A stretch of DNA of 7,097 nucleotides, taken from NCBI GenBank assembly GCA_937891445.1, contig CALAFV010000549.1, forward strand, positions 1 to 7,097, given 5' to 3'. Made by a program: the position numbers and the translations under genes. Of this stretch, positions 1-6,896 are shown in pieces. Source of the DNA: an uncultured Phycisphaerales bacterium. GTDB lineage: Bacteria > Planctomycetota > Phycisphaerae > Phycisphaerales > UBA1924. The notes below the pieces were generated by a model. That model was not told the DNA's origin and did no database searches. It saw only the letters and a list, made by a program, of their open reading frames with translations. The stretch's first letter is position 1; each line of letters opens with the position of its first letter.

Positions 1-2315
1 ATCCCAGGGCGGTGACCTTGTTTGTGTGGATCCGCGAGGCGATGCGGAGCGTTCCGGTTGAGGCGTCGCGGATCTGGACGGCGCCGTCGAACCCCCCGCT
101 GGCGACCAGCGTGCCGTCGGGGTTGAAGGTCACGGTGCCGACCATCCACTGGTGCGCCTGCAACGAGTAACGGGTTGCGCCGGTGGCGACGTCCCAGACG
201 TGCAGGAGGCCGTAGTCGGTCCCGGCGGCGAGGGTGGCGCCGTCGGGGGCGAAGCAGAGCGAGGCGATGGGCTGCGGCGCCCGCTCGAGTTCGCGCACGA
301 TCTTGCCCGTCGCCGCGTCCCAGAGGATCACTTGCCCGCGCCGGTTGCCGCTGGCGACGACGCGGCCGTCGGGGCTGAACGCGCCGGCGGGGGAGAAGAC
401 GCCGCCCATCGAGAAGGATGGGTTGATCTCCGGGACGACGGTGCGGCGCAGGGTGATGGTGTCGTACAGCGCCAGGCGGGGGGCGACCGCCGGATCGTGG
501 CACGCGCCCAGGGCGGTGGTCCCGTCGGCGGTGACGTCGAAGATGTACTGCGGGTCGGGGTGCAGCGCCTCGGCGATCATGGAGCCGGTCGCTTCGTCCC
601 AGATCCGGGTCTGGAGCGATGGCTGGGAGATCACGAGGATCGTCGATCCGGAGGGGCCGGGGCGGCGGGCCGCGAACATGTGGCCGTGGATCTGCGTCTG
701 GAGGGATCGGCTCGAGCCATCCACGAGGCGCGAGAGGTAATCCCACTCCCAGCCGCGCAGGTCGCTGGGGCACTCCTCGAGCAGGCGCATCATGCGTCCG
801 GCTTCGCCGCCGGCGAAGGCGGCTTGGGCGAAGCCGATGCGGCTGAAGTAGAGGCTGCGCCGGAGCGATTCGGCCTGGTCGTCGGCGCGGCGGCGGTGGG
901 TCTCGGCCTCGGCGCGCTGGGCGACGGCGAAGTCGCGGGCCTTCTCGGCGATCTGTTTCGCATATGTCTCTTCGAGAGCGCGGCGGCGATTGACGGCCGC
1001 CTGCCACGCCGCGTACCCCGCCAGAACGCCCAGCAGCAGCACGGCCAGCACGCCCGCGGCGACGAAGGAGCGGTAGCGCCGCAGTTGCTTGCGCAGCACG
1101 TACATCGCGGAGTCGCGCTTGGCCTCGATCGGCTCGTCGGCGAGGAACCGGCGGACGTCGGCGCCCAGGTCCGCCGCCGACTGGTAGCGGCGCGAGCGGT
1201 CCTTCTCGATCGCCTTGAGGACGAGGGTTTCGAGGTCGCCGCGGAAGGTGCGGCTGACGGTCGTGAGGCGCGCCGGCGGGTCTTCGCGGATGATCCGCAG
1301 TGCCTCGGGGAGGGAGCGGCCGGAGAGGTCGTGGGGCAGGCGGCCGGCGAGGAGTTCGTAGAGGATCACGCCCAGCGCGTACACGTCCGAGCGCGTGTCG
1401 ATGTCGCCGGTGTCGCCGGAGACCTGCTCGGGAGACATGTACGAGAGGGTGCCGATGATCTGTCCGGCGGAGGTGTGGAGCGTGGTGTGGCGCAGTTCGG
1501 CGTCCGTGGCGCGGGCGACGCCGAAGTCGAGGATCTTGGGCTGGCCGCGTTCGGCGTCGCTGGCGTCGGCGGCGCGCAGGCCGGACGGGGGCGTGTCGCC
1601 CGCGGGTTGAGCAGTGGGGGAGGAGGGGGGAGTGGGGGGGCGGCCGCGGCCTTGTCTTCGGCCGTGGGGTCCACGACGAGGATGTTCGCGGGCTTGAGGT
1701 CGCGGTGGATGACGCCGCGCTGGTGGGCGTGCTGCACACCGTCGCAGATGCGTGCGAAGAGTTCGAGCCGCTCGCGCGTGCCCAGGTTGTGGGCGCGGGC
1801 GTAGTCGATCAGCGAGCGCCCGCGGACAAACTCCATCGCGATGAACGGCTGGCCGCCCGAGGCGGACTCGGCCACGCCCGCCTCGTAGATCTGCGCGATC
1901 CCGGGGTGCTGGAGGCGGCCGAGGACCTCGGCCTCGTGCTCGAAGCGCCGGAGCATCGACGGCGAGGCCAGGCCGCGCCGGATGAGTTTGAGCGCCACGG
2001 TGCGGCGCGGGCGCTCCTGCCGGGCGAGGTACACCACGCCCATGCCCCCGGACCCGAGCACACCCAGGATCGTGTACGCGCCGATGCGCGTCCCCGCGGG
2101 GAGGGTGGCGTCCAGCCCCGCGGCGGGGGGGCGACGCGGGGGTTCTCGAGGAAGCCGGTTTCCTCCTCCAGCGCCTCCAGGAGCGAGAGGACTTCGTCGC
2201 GCAGGGCCTCGTTGCCAGCGCACGCCTCCTCGAGCCTCGGGCCGCGCTGCTCCGGCGGCAGGTCCGCCAGCTCGATGAACAGTTCTTCGGCGCGCCTGGC
2301 TAGGTCCGGGCTCAC
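1..2315 (-). CDS. Membrane-anchored Ser/Thr protein kinase with WD40 repeats, 3' end outside window, two apparent frameshifts
   Basis: Hanks-type (PknB-like) Ser/Thr kinase predicted to span the inner membrane; 772 residues lie in the window and the gene continues past base 1. Seen, numbering the repaired protein: an acidic N-terminal helical region (1-60), the glycine loop GSGGMGVVY (88-96), the ATP lysine in VALK (110), HRDLKPAN (204-211), DFG (264-266), then SPEQ and SDVYALGV. A membrane helix follows at about 418-438 (bases 1066-1004), then an Arg/Glu/Ala-rich coiled coil (about 443-487), a segment ending in LRGWEWDYL that is usual in planctomycete WD40 kinases, and WD40 repeats from about 540. 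The start is GTG at 2315, preceded by AAGGAG. Frame changes occur at the G7 runs 2125-2131 and 1634-1640; one extra base in each restores a single frame. An Ala/Pro-rich insert of about 46 residues lies between NILV and KILDFG. It could be a true pseudogene, but intact motifs on both sides of each shift favour a working gene with sequence errors. Confidence 0.88.
1634..1640. other. G7 run at second kinase frameshift
   Basis: Seven G inside the Ala/Pro-rich insert between the catalytic loop and DFG. As given, the catalytic-loop frame (HRDLKPANILV) runs into a Pro/Thr-rich missense stretch. With eight G it reads AAPPTPPSSPTAQPAGDTPP and reaches KILDFGVARATD in frame. The shift has the same size and direction as the one at 2125-2131. 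Confidence 0.85.
2125..2131. other. G7 run at first kinase frameshift
   Basis: Seven G on the plus strand (seven C in the kinase mRNA sense). Upstream, the frame reads EETGFLENPRVA. Downstream, the kinase glycine loop is in the next frame. With eight G the joint reads VAPPAAGLDATLPAGTRIG and runs on without interruption. Either a base was lost in sequencing or assembly, or the tract really varies in length. Confidence 0.85.
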
Positions 2316-2326
2316 CCGCTCTCCTT
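2312..2326 (-). promoter_or_regulatory. Ribosome binding site and GTGA stop/start overlap, sigma to kinase
   Basis: On the minus strand AAGGAG (2326-2321) lies five bases before GTG (2315-2313), and the sigma stop TGA (2314-2312) shares two bases with that GTG. The Shine-Dalgarno sits inside the last sigma codons. This fixes the kinase start and indicates translational coupling, so the two proteins are probably made together from one mRNA. Confidence 0.85.
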
Positions 2327-2956
2327 CTCACCGGACCCGTTGGCGCCGCGGCCTCGTCCCTCGCCGGCCTCGGCCCGCGTCAGTTCGCGCTTCAGCCACG
2401 CGCGGGCGAACGTCCACTCGTTCTTCACGGTCGCCGGCGAGACGCCCAGGGCCGACGCCGCTTCCTCGATCGAGAGCCCGCCGAAGTAGCGGAGGACGAC
2501 GACCTCGGCCTTGCGCGAGTCGTACTCCTGGAGGCGCTGGATGGCCTCGTCGAGGGCGACCAGGTCGAGCCCGTCGTCGTCGTCCCCGGTGGCGACGGCG
2601 TCGTCGGAGAGGGCGATGCGCTTGCGCCCGCCGCCGTGCTTGATGCGGTCGCGGTGCCGCGCCCGCTCGACGAGGATGCGGCGCATCGCCTGGGCGGCGG
2701 CGGCGAAGAAGTGCCCGCGGTTGTCCCACGCCTTGGCGGCGGCCTGGCCCTCGGAGCCGATGAGGCGGATGTACGCCTCGTGCACCAGCGCCGTGGGCTG
2801 GAGCGTGAGATTCTCCGACTCCTTGGCCATCCGCGCGCCGGCGAGTTTGCGCAGTTCCTCGTAGACCAGGGGGAGCAGTTCGGCCGCGGCCTTGGGGTCG
2901 CCGGCCCCCAGCGCGGAGAGGATCTGTGTCACTTCCTGCTTGCGGGCTTCATCCAT
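2312..2956 (-). CDS. ECF RNA polymerase sigma factor, TIGR02999-like
   Basis: Extracytoplasmic-function sigma-70 family protein of 214 residues that would direct RNA polymerase to a specific promoter set. Region 2 covers about 12-105 and includes LTLQPTALVHEAYIRL (50-65), the hallmark of the TIGR02999 group, and the DNR-HFF-A---MRRILVERAR segment. An acidic linker (DDDD, 125-128) leads to region 4 (about 133-192), with YFGGLSIEEAASALGVS and ATVKNEWTFARAWLKREL as the helix-turn-helix. I chose ATG 2956 because the protein then starts with MDEARKQEVTQIL, as is normal for the family. The frame stays open to an ATG at 3073, but that would add 39 Pro-rich low-complexity residues encoded by the G-rich tract. 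No clear Shine-Dalgarno precedes 2956. The stop overlaps the kinase GTG. In planctomycetes such sigma factors commonly pair with Ser/Thr kinases, so control by the kinase (direct phosphorylation or a shared input) is a reasonable inference. No anti-sigma gene is visible. Confidence 0.92.
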   Translation of the reverse strand: MDEARKQEVTQILSALGAGDPKAAAELLPLVYEELRKLAGARMAKESENLTLQPTALVHEAYIRLIGSEGQAAAKAWDNRGHFFAAAAQAMRRILVERARHRDRIKHGGGRKRIALSDDAVATGDDDDGLDLVALDEAIQRLQEYDSRKAEVVVLRYFGGLSIEEAASALGVSPATVKNEWTFARAWLKRELTRAEAGEGRGRGANGSGEKESG

Positions 2957-3183
2957 AGCCGGGTCCGCGGGGGGGACGGTGGGAGAGGTCGGTCGGGGGG
3001 CGGGGGGGACGGTGTGCGGGGTGGCCGCGGTGAGGGGGTGAGGGTGGGGGGGAGCGCCCCCTGAGTTTCCCATACGGTGGGCCGCGCGGCAACTACCTGA
3101 AGGCGGCGCTGGCCCTCCCGCCCTGTTCCCAGACGGTCATCCTGCCGGGGGTCGGCCGCAGTTGGCCTGGGGCGCCGGCGAGA
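2957..3183. other. Divergent intergenic region with G-rich tract
   Basis: 227 bases between the sigma start and the first possible start of the plus-strand gene. About 2961-3062 is strongly G-rich on the plus strand, with G7 runs at 2969-2975, 3002-3008 and 3046-3052, a G6 run at 2995-3000 and several G3-G5 runs. Hence the sigma leader is C-rich in the mRNA sense. The promoters of the sigma/kinase operon (leftward) and perhaps of the right-hand gene should lie here, but I could not pick out convincing -35/-10 boxes. No tRNA or protein-like frame is seen. Bases 3064-3183 are G+C-rich without recognisable features. Confidence 0.6.
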
Positions 3184-4380
3184 TTGAAGAGCGCGGTGAG
3201 CCGCGTGGGGCGCATCCGGGGCTTTGCCCTACACAGCAACCGTCGCGGTCGCGGCCGAGGGCCGGGCCGCTTGGGTGTGTTCCTCCACAGTACCGGGTCA
3301 CTCGTCGGCCGCTGGCGCCATCGGTGCGCCAAGGCGGTGGCGCGGCCCACCGGCGGCGTGGTCTATGTGTACAACCAGCCCAACTTCGCGCACAGCGACC
3401 TGTGCGCCGGCGCGGTGCCGCTGCGGCAGGGGACCTTCACCGGGTGCACCGTCGGCGCGGGGCGCGAGTACGCCGCCTCCTGCGGCGGGGCGCCGCTGGG
3501 CCAGACGGCGGACGTGTGGTTCAGTTGGACCAGCGGCTGCACGGGCACGCTCACGCTCGACACCGCCGGCTCCGACTTCAACACCGTGCTTTCGGTTCTC
3601 ACCGGCTGCCCGGGCGACCCCGACGTCGCGCAGATCGCCTGCAACAACGACGCTTCCGGCCAGGGCGTGACCTCGCGGCTGTCGTTCAACTACGAGCCGA
3701 ATCGCACCTACTACATCCGCCTCGGCGGCGTCGCCGGCGGCGAGGGCAACTACGTGCTCCAGGTCACCGACGGCAACGGCAACCCGCCGGCGAACAACAC
3801 CTGCACCGGCGCTCAGGACATCACCGACGGCACGTACCACTTCTCCACCTGCCGCGCCGGCGCGGGCCTGAGCATGCCCGGGTGCGCAGGCCAGGGCTTC
3901 GTCTCCTTCGATCACGAGGTCTGGTTCCGTTACACCGCCCCGCGCACCGGCATCGCGACCGTTGACCTCTGCGGCAGCAACTACCCCGCGGCCGTCGCGG
4001 TCCACGCCCAGGCGCACTGCCCGACGATGCTCGACGCCCCGGTCGCGTGCAGCACCGGCGGCGATTGCCCGGAGGGCCAGGCCCGCGTGCAGTTCGCCGC
4101 GACCGAGGGGCAGCAGTTCTACATCCGCGTTGGCAGCCCCGACGGCTTCCCCGGCGGCAACGCCACGATGACGGTCTCGGTCGGCACGCCGTGCCCGGCC
4201 GATTGGAACGACGACGGCGTCGTCAACTCGACCGACATCAGCGCCTTCCTGACGACCTGGCTGGCCAGCGTCCAGGCGAACGATCTCGCCGCGGACTTCA
4301 ACGGCGACCAGAGCGTCAACTCGACGGACATCAGCGCGTTCCTGACGGCCTGGCTCCAGGCTGTCCAGGGCGGCTGCTGA
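3184..4380 (+). CDS. GC-type dockerin protein with two PPC-like modules, N-terminus probably truncated
   Basis: Shares its architecture with the C-terminal half of the next gene. Seen in the 398-residue frame: residues 1-55 are Arg-rich and unlike protein of this family; GGVVYVYN (57-64) resembles the last strand of an FG-GAP blade; module 1 (about 71-196) has DLCAGAV, DVWFSWT--C-G, DFNTVLSVLTGCP, ACNND and YYIRLGG; module 2 (about 204-336) has NNTC, FSTC, EVWFRYTA, ATVDLCGS and FYIRVGS; the dockerin-like tail (337-398) has two EF-hand-like loops, DWNDDGVVNSTD and DFNGDQSVNSTD, each followed by ISAFLT-WL, and ends in GGC. The first codon is TTG with no Shine-Dalgarno or signal peptide, so the start is a placeholder; trustworthy coding begins near 3350. 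The tail suggests surface display or sorting, as inferred from the GC-dockerin family. Most likely a 5'-truncated paralog; a missing or misread upstream segment is the alternative. No enzyme active site is visible. Confidence 0.72.
   Translation: MKSAVSRVGRIRGFALHSNRRGRGRGPGRLGVFLHSTGSLVGRWRHRCAKAVARPTGGVVYVYNQPNFAHSDLCAGAVPLRQGTFTGCTVGAGREYAASCGGAPLGQTADVWFSWTSGCTGTLTLDTAGSDFNTVLSVLTGCPGDPDVAQIACNNDASGQGVTSRLSFNYEPNRTYYIRLGGVAGGEGNYVLQVTDGNGNPPANNTCTGAQDITDGTYHFSTCRAGAGLSMPGCAGQGFVSFDHEVWFRYTAPRTGIATVDLCGSNYPAAVAVHAQAHCPTMLDAPVACSTGGDCPEGQARVQFAATEGQQFYIRVGSPDGFPGGNATMTVSVGTPCPADWNDDGVVNSTDISAFLTTWLASVQANDLAADFNGDQSVNSTDISAFLTAWLQAVQGGC
4225..4368 (+). repeat. Internal duplication in dockerin-like tail (93-base period)
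   Basis: The segment encoding NSTDISAFLTTWLASVQ (4225-4275) recurs 93 bases later as NSTDISAFLTAWLQAVQ (4318-4368), with close DNA identity. It is the two-fold EF-hand/helix repeat of a dockerin fold. The second calcium loop has Gln where loop position 6 is normally Gly. Confidence 0.8.
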
Positions 4381-4414
4381 TCCCGGCGTCCTGCCGGACA
4401 TCCGGTTTGCAACC

Positions 4415-4450
4415 AACGCCCGCCCCCATGACGGGGGCGGGTGTTTGTCT
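4415..4450 (+). terminator. Rho-independent terminator after first dockerin gene
   Basis: A long GC-rich hairpin with left arm 4415-4427 and right arm 4433-4445 (13 pairs including one G-U), a five-base loop ATGAC, and a T-rich tail TTTGTCTTT. It starts 35 bases after the stop codon and should separate the two dockerin genes into different transcripts. Confidence 0.85.
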
Positions 4451-4625
4451 TTCCGAAGCTCTTAGCCTGCGCGTGAGGGCGCATCGCATTGGTCCGTCGC
4501 CGGGGGGGCCGGGCGCGGCGTGCGTGCCCGGATCAGTGAACACGCAAGCGGACAGGCCAACGGCGCTCGTGCGCCGCGGCGGTGGGACCGTCCCCGCCAG
4601 GCCACAACGTCCAAGGAGCAGACCC
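4451..4625 (+). other. Leader of second dockerin gene, with hairpins and ribosome binding site
   Basis: No gene is seen here. Two inverted repeats can be traced: 4509-4514 with 4526-4531 (CCGGGC/GCCCGG, 11-base loop), and 4561-4566 with 4571-4576 (CGGCGC/GCGCCG, loop TCGT). AAGGAG at 4613-4618 lies seven bases before GTG 4626 and decides that start. A promoter is expected between the terminator and the hairpins, but no clear boxes are visible. Confidence 0.6.
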
Positions 4626-6896
4626 GTGGCCAAAAGACCGATCGCGATGATGACCCGTTGCAGCGCCGCTGCGCTGCTGGTGCTGGCCAGCGCCGCCGGC
4701 GCGGCCCACGCGCAGTGCGGCGCGATGACGCCGCTCCTGGCCCCGACGCCCGCCTCCGGCGAGTGGTTCGGTAGCGCCGTGGCCGGCTACCTGAGCAACG
4801 GGGCCGAGCGGCTCATGATCGGCTGCCGCCTCGACGACACCGCCGCGGGGGGCAATGCGGGCAGCGTCTACACCTTCGGCCGCCTCGACAACAACCAGTG
4901 GGGTTATTTTGCGCAACTGACCGCGAATGACGGCCAGGTCAACGACTACTTCGGGACCTCCGTCGGCGTCACCGACCCGTACTGCGTCGTCGGCGCTCCC
5001 GGCGCCGGCGTCGGCGGGGCCGCGTACTTCTTCACGCGCACCGGCCCGGGCTGGGTGCAGATGGACAAGCAATCGCTCAGCAGCGCCGCGGCGGGGGACG
5101 ACTTCGGCGCTGCCGTGGCGATGGACGGCACGTGGGCCGTGGTCGGCGCCCCGGGCCGTGACTTCGGCAGCATCAACGACGCGGGCGCGGCGTACTTCTT
5201 CCGCCGCCAGAGCAACGGGACCTACACCGCCGGCACCGCCGTCCTGGGCAACAACAGCCTCGACAACGGCAGCCGCCTGGGCAGCGCCGTGGCGATGAAG
5301 TTCCCCGTCGCCGTCATCGGCGCCCCGAACTACTCGCAGCCCGCCTGGCCGGCCCAGCACGGCGTCGTCCGCGTGTATCGCTGCGATGCCGCCTCCGTCT
5401 GGCAGTGGGAGGAGGTCCTCTCCTCCAACAACCCCGGCAGCGGCGACGCGTTCGGCGCCGCCGTCGCGACCGACGGGACGCTGATCGCCGTCGGCGCGCC
5501 CGGCGACGACCGCACCGAGGCCCAGGGCGGCGTCCTGAGCGACTCCGGCTGCGTGTACATCTACCGCTATCAGAGCGGCGACTGGTACTTCGAGCAGCAG
5601 ATCTTCGCCCCCGACGCCACGGCGGGCGCGCAGTTCGGCGGCGCCGTCGCCATCGAGAACGACCGCCTGGTCGTCGGCACGCCCGGCGCGAAGAAGGCGT
5701 ACGTCTTCCGGCGCATCCCCGCCGCGTTCGGCTACAAGTGGATCGCGGATGAGTCCATCACCGGCCCCGCCGGCACGAGCGCGGCCACGAGTTTCGGCAA
5801 CGCCGTCGCCATCACCGGCCAGAGCATCGCCATCGGCGATCAACTCGACGACACGTCCGGCTGGGTGAACTCCGGCTCGGTGCACGTCCGTCGGCCGAGC
5901 GCCGCCTACAGCGACTCCTGCGAGGGGGCCGTCGCCATCGGCCTGGGCCTGCATGGCGGGTGCACGACCTTCGCCACGCGTGATGGCTCCACCACGTGCG
6001 GCAACCAGGCGGCTCAGGGCCCGGACGTCTGGTTCAGTTGGACGCCCACGTGCTCCGGCACCGCCAGGATCGACACGCTCGGCTCGTCCTTCGACACCAT
6101 CATCTCCGTGCACACCGCCTGCCCCAGCGGCGACGACACAAACACGCTCGCATGCAACGACGACGGCGGCGGGGCCTACGGCCTCTTGTCAATGCTGACC
6201 TTCGAGGCCGTCGCGAACACGACCTGCCTCATCCGCGTCACCGGCTACGACGGCGCCCGCGGCGCGTTCGCGCTGACGCTCCAGCAGGCGGCGTCCAACG
6301 ACACCTGCGCCACCGCCGCGCCCATCACCGCCGGCTCCCACGCCTTCAGCACCTGCGCCGCGACCACCGACGGCCCGACCGTGACCTCCTGCTACAGCGG
6401 CACGGAACTCGGCATGTACAAGGACGTGTGGTACCGGTACACCGCCGAGTGCTCGGGCGACGTGACGATCACCACCTGCGGCAGCCTCTTCGACACCATC
6501 CTGGCCGTCTATCCCGCCGGCGAGTGCCCGACGGCGTCCGGTCCGAGCCTGGCGTGCAACGACGACAGCCCGGGCGCCTGCCAGCAGCCGGGCCTGTTCT
6601 CGCGGGTGCAGTTCCAGGCCGTCGCGGGCCAGGAGTACCTCATCCGTATCGGCGGGTTCAATAACGCCGCCGGCGCGGGCATGCTCAACATCTCCTGCAC
6701 GCCGACCTGCCGCGCCGACTGGGACGGCAACGGCCAGGTGAACTCGTCGGACATCTCCGCCTTCCTCACGACCTGGCTCCAGAGCGTGACCGCGCCGAGC
6801 CTCGACGCCGACTTCAACGGCGACGGCGCGACCAACTCCACCGACATCAGCGCCTTCCTCACGGCCTGGCTCGAGGCCGTGACCACCGGCTGCTGA
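4626..6896 (+). CDS. Secreted FG-GAP propeller protein with two PPC-like modules and GC-type dockerin tail
   Basis: A 756-residue exported protein, probably surface-attached. The GTG start follows AAGGAG by seven bases. The signal peptide has basic MAKRPIAMMTR, core AAALLVLASAAGAA and likely cleavage AHA|Q near residue 30. Seven FG-GAP-type blades (about 47-423) start at WFGSAV, YFGTSV, DFGAAV, RLGSAV, AFGAAV, QFGGAV and SFGNAV, mostly with a VGAP-like turn and a closing Y-F/Y strand, so a full seven-bladed beta-propeller is likely. PPC-like module 1 (about 430-555) has DVWFSWT, SFDTIISVHTACP, ACNDD and CLIRVTG; module 2 (about 558-692) has NDTC, DVWYRYTAECSG, LFDTILAVYP, ACNDD and YLIRIGG. 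The dockerin-like tail (693-756) has loops DWDGNGQVNSSD and DFNGDGATNSTD and ends in TTGC. FG-GAP propellers usually bind ligands or partners and no catalytic motif is seen, so an adhesion or scaffold role is inferred. The open frame extends upstream to 4047, but that part overlaps the previous gene and is not protein-like. Confidence 0.9.
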   Translation: MAKRPIAMMTRCSAAALLVLASAAGAAHAQCGAMTPLLAPTPASGEWFGSAVAGYLSNGAERLMIGCRLDDTAAGGNAGSVYTFGRLDNNQWGYFAQLTANDGQVNDYFGTSVGVTDPYCVVGAPGAGVGGAAYFFTRTGPGWVQMDKQSLSSAAAGDDFGAAVAMDGTWAVVGAPGRDFGSINDAGAAYFFRRQSNGTYTAGTAVLGNNSLDNGSRLGSAVAMKFPVAVIGAPNYSQPAWPAQHGVVRVYRCDAASVWQWEEVLSSNNPGSGDAFGAAVATDGTLIAVGAPGDDRTEAQGGVLSDSGCVYIYRYQSGDWYFEQQIFAPDATAGAQFGGAVAIENDRLVVGTPGAKKAYVFRRIPAAFGYKWIADESITGPAGTSAATSFGNAVAITGQSIAIGDQLDDTSGWVNSGSVHVRRPSAAYSDSCEGAVAIGLGLHGGCTTFATRDGSTTCGNQAAQGPDVWFSWTPTCSGTARIDTLGSSFDTIISVHTACPSGDDTNTLACNDDGGGAYGLLSMLTFEAVANTTCLIRVTGYDGARGAFALTLQQAASNDTCATAAPITAGSHAFSTCAATTDGPTVTSCYSGTELGMYKDVWYRYTAECSGDVTITTCGSLFDTILAVYPAGECPTASGPSLACNDDSPGACQQPGLFSRVQFQAVAGQEYLIRIGGFNNAAGAGMLNISCTPTCRADWDGNGQVNSSDISAFLTTWLQSVTAPSLDADFNGDGATNSTDISAFLTAWLEAVTTGC
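6741..6884 (+). repeat. Internal duplication in dockerin-like tail (93-base period)
   Basis: NSSDISAFLTTWLQSVT (6741-6791) recurs 93 bases later as NSTDISAFLTAWLEAVT (6834-6884), the same period as in the upstream paralog. The DNA of the two copies is very similar within and between genes, so these four segments are potential sites for recombination. Confidence 0.8.

Noticed and set aside
152..1804. Long open frame of 550 codons on the plus strand
   Set aside because: Antisense shadow of the kinase in GC-rich DNA. Its product is Gly/Ala/Arg-rich without motifs, while the minus strand shows kinase and WD40 motifs throughout.
1705..2643. Plus-strand open frame of 312 codons opposite the kinase and sigma genes
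   Set aside because: It spans two well-supported minus-strand genes and becomes Arg/Pro-rich nonsense.
3298..4416. Minus-strand open frame of 372 codons opposite the first dockerin gene
   Set aside because: Low-complexity Ala/Gly/Val/Arg product, no domains. The plus strand encodes clear PPC-like and dockerin motifs.
4047..4625. Upstream extension of the propeller gene frame into the previous gene
   Set aside because: It is out of frame with the real upstream gene, Arg/Pro-rich, crosses the terminator at 4415-4445, and would hide the signal peptide. AAGGAG before GTG 4626 gives a better start.
4533..6113. Minus-strand open frame of 526 codons opposite the propeller gene
   Set aside because: Shadow frame with repetitive Gly/Ala/Asp composition and no ribosome binding site. 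The repeats merely mirror the FG-GAP blades.
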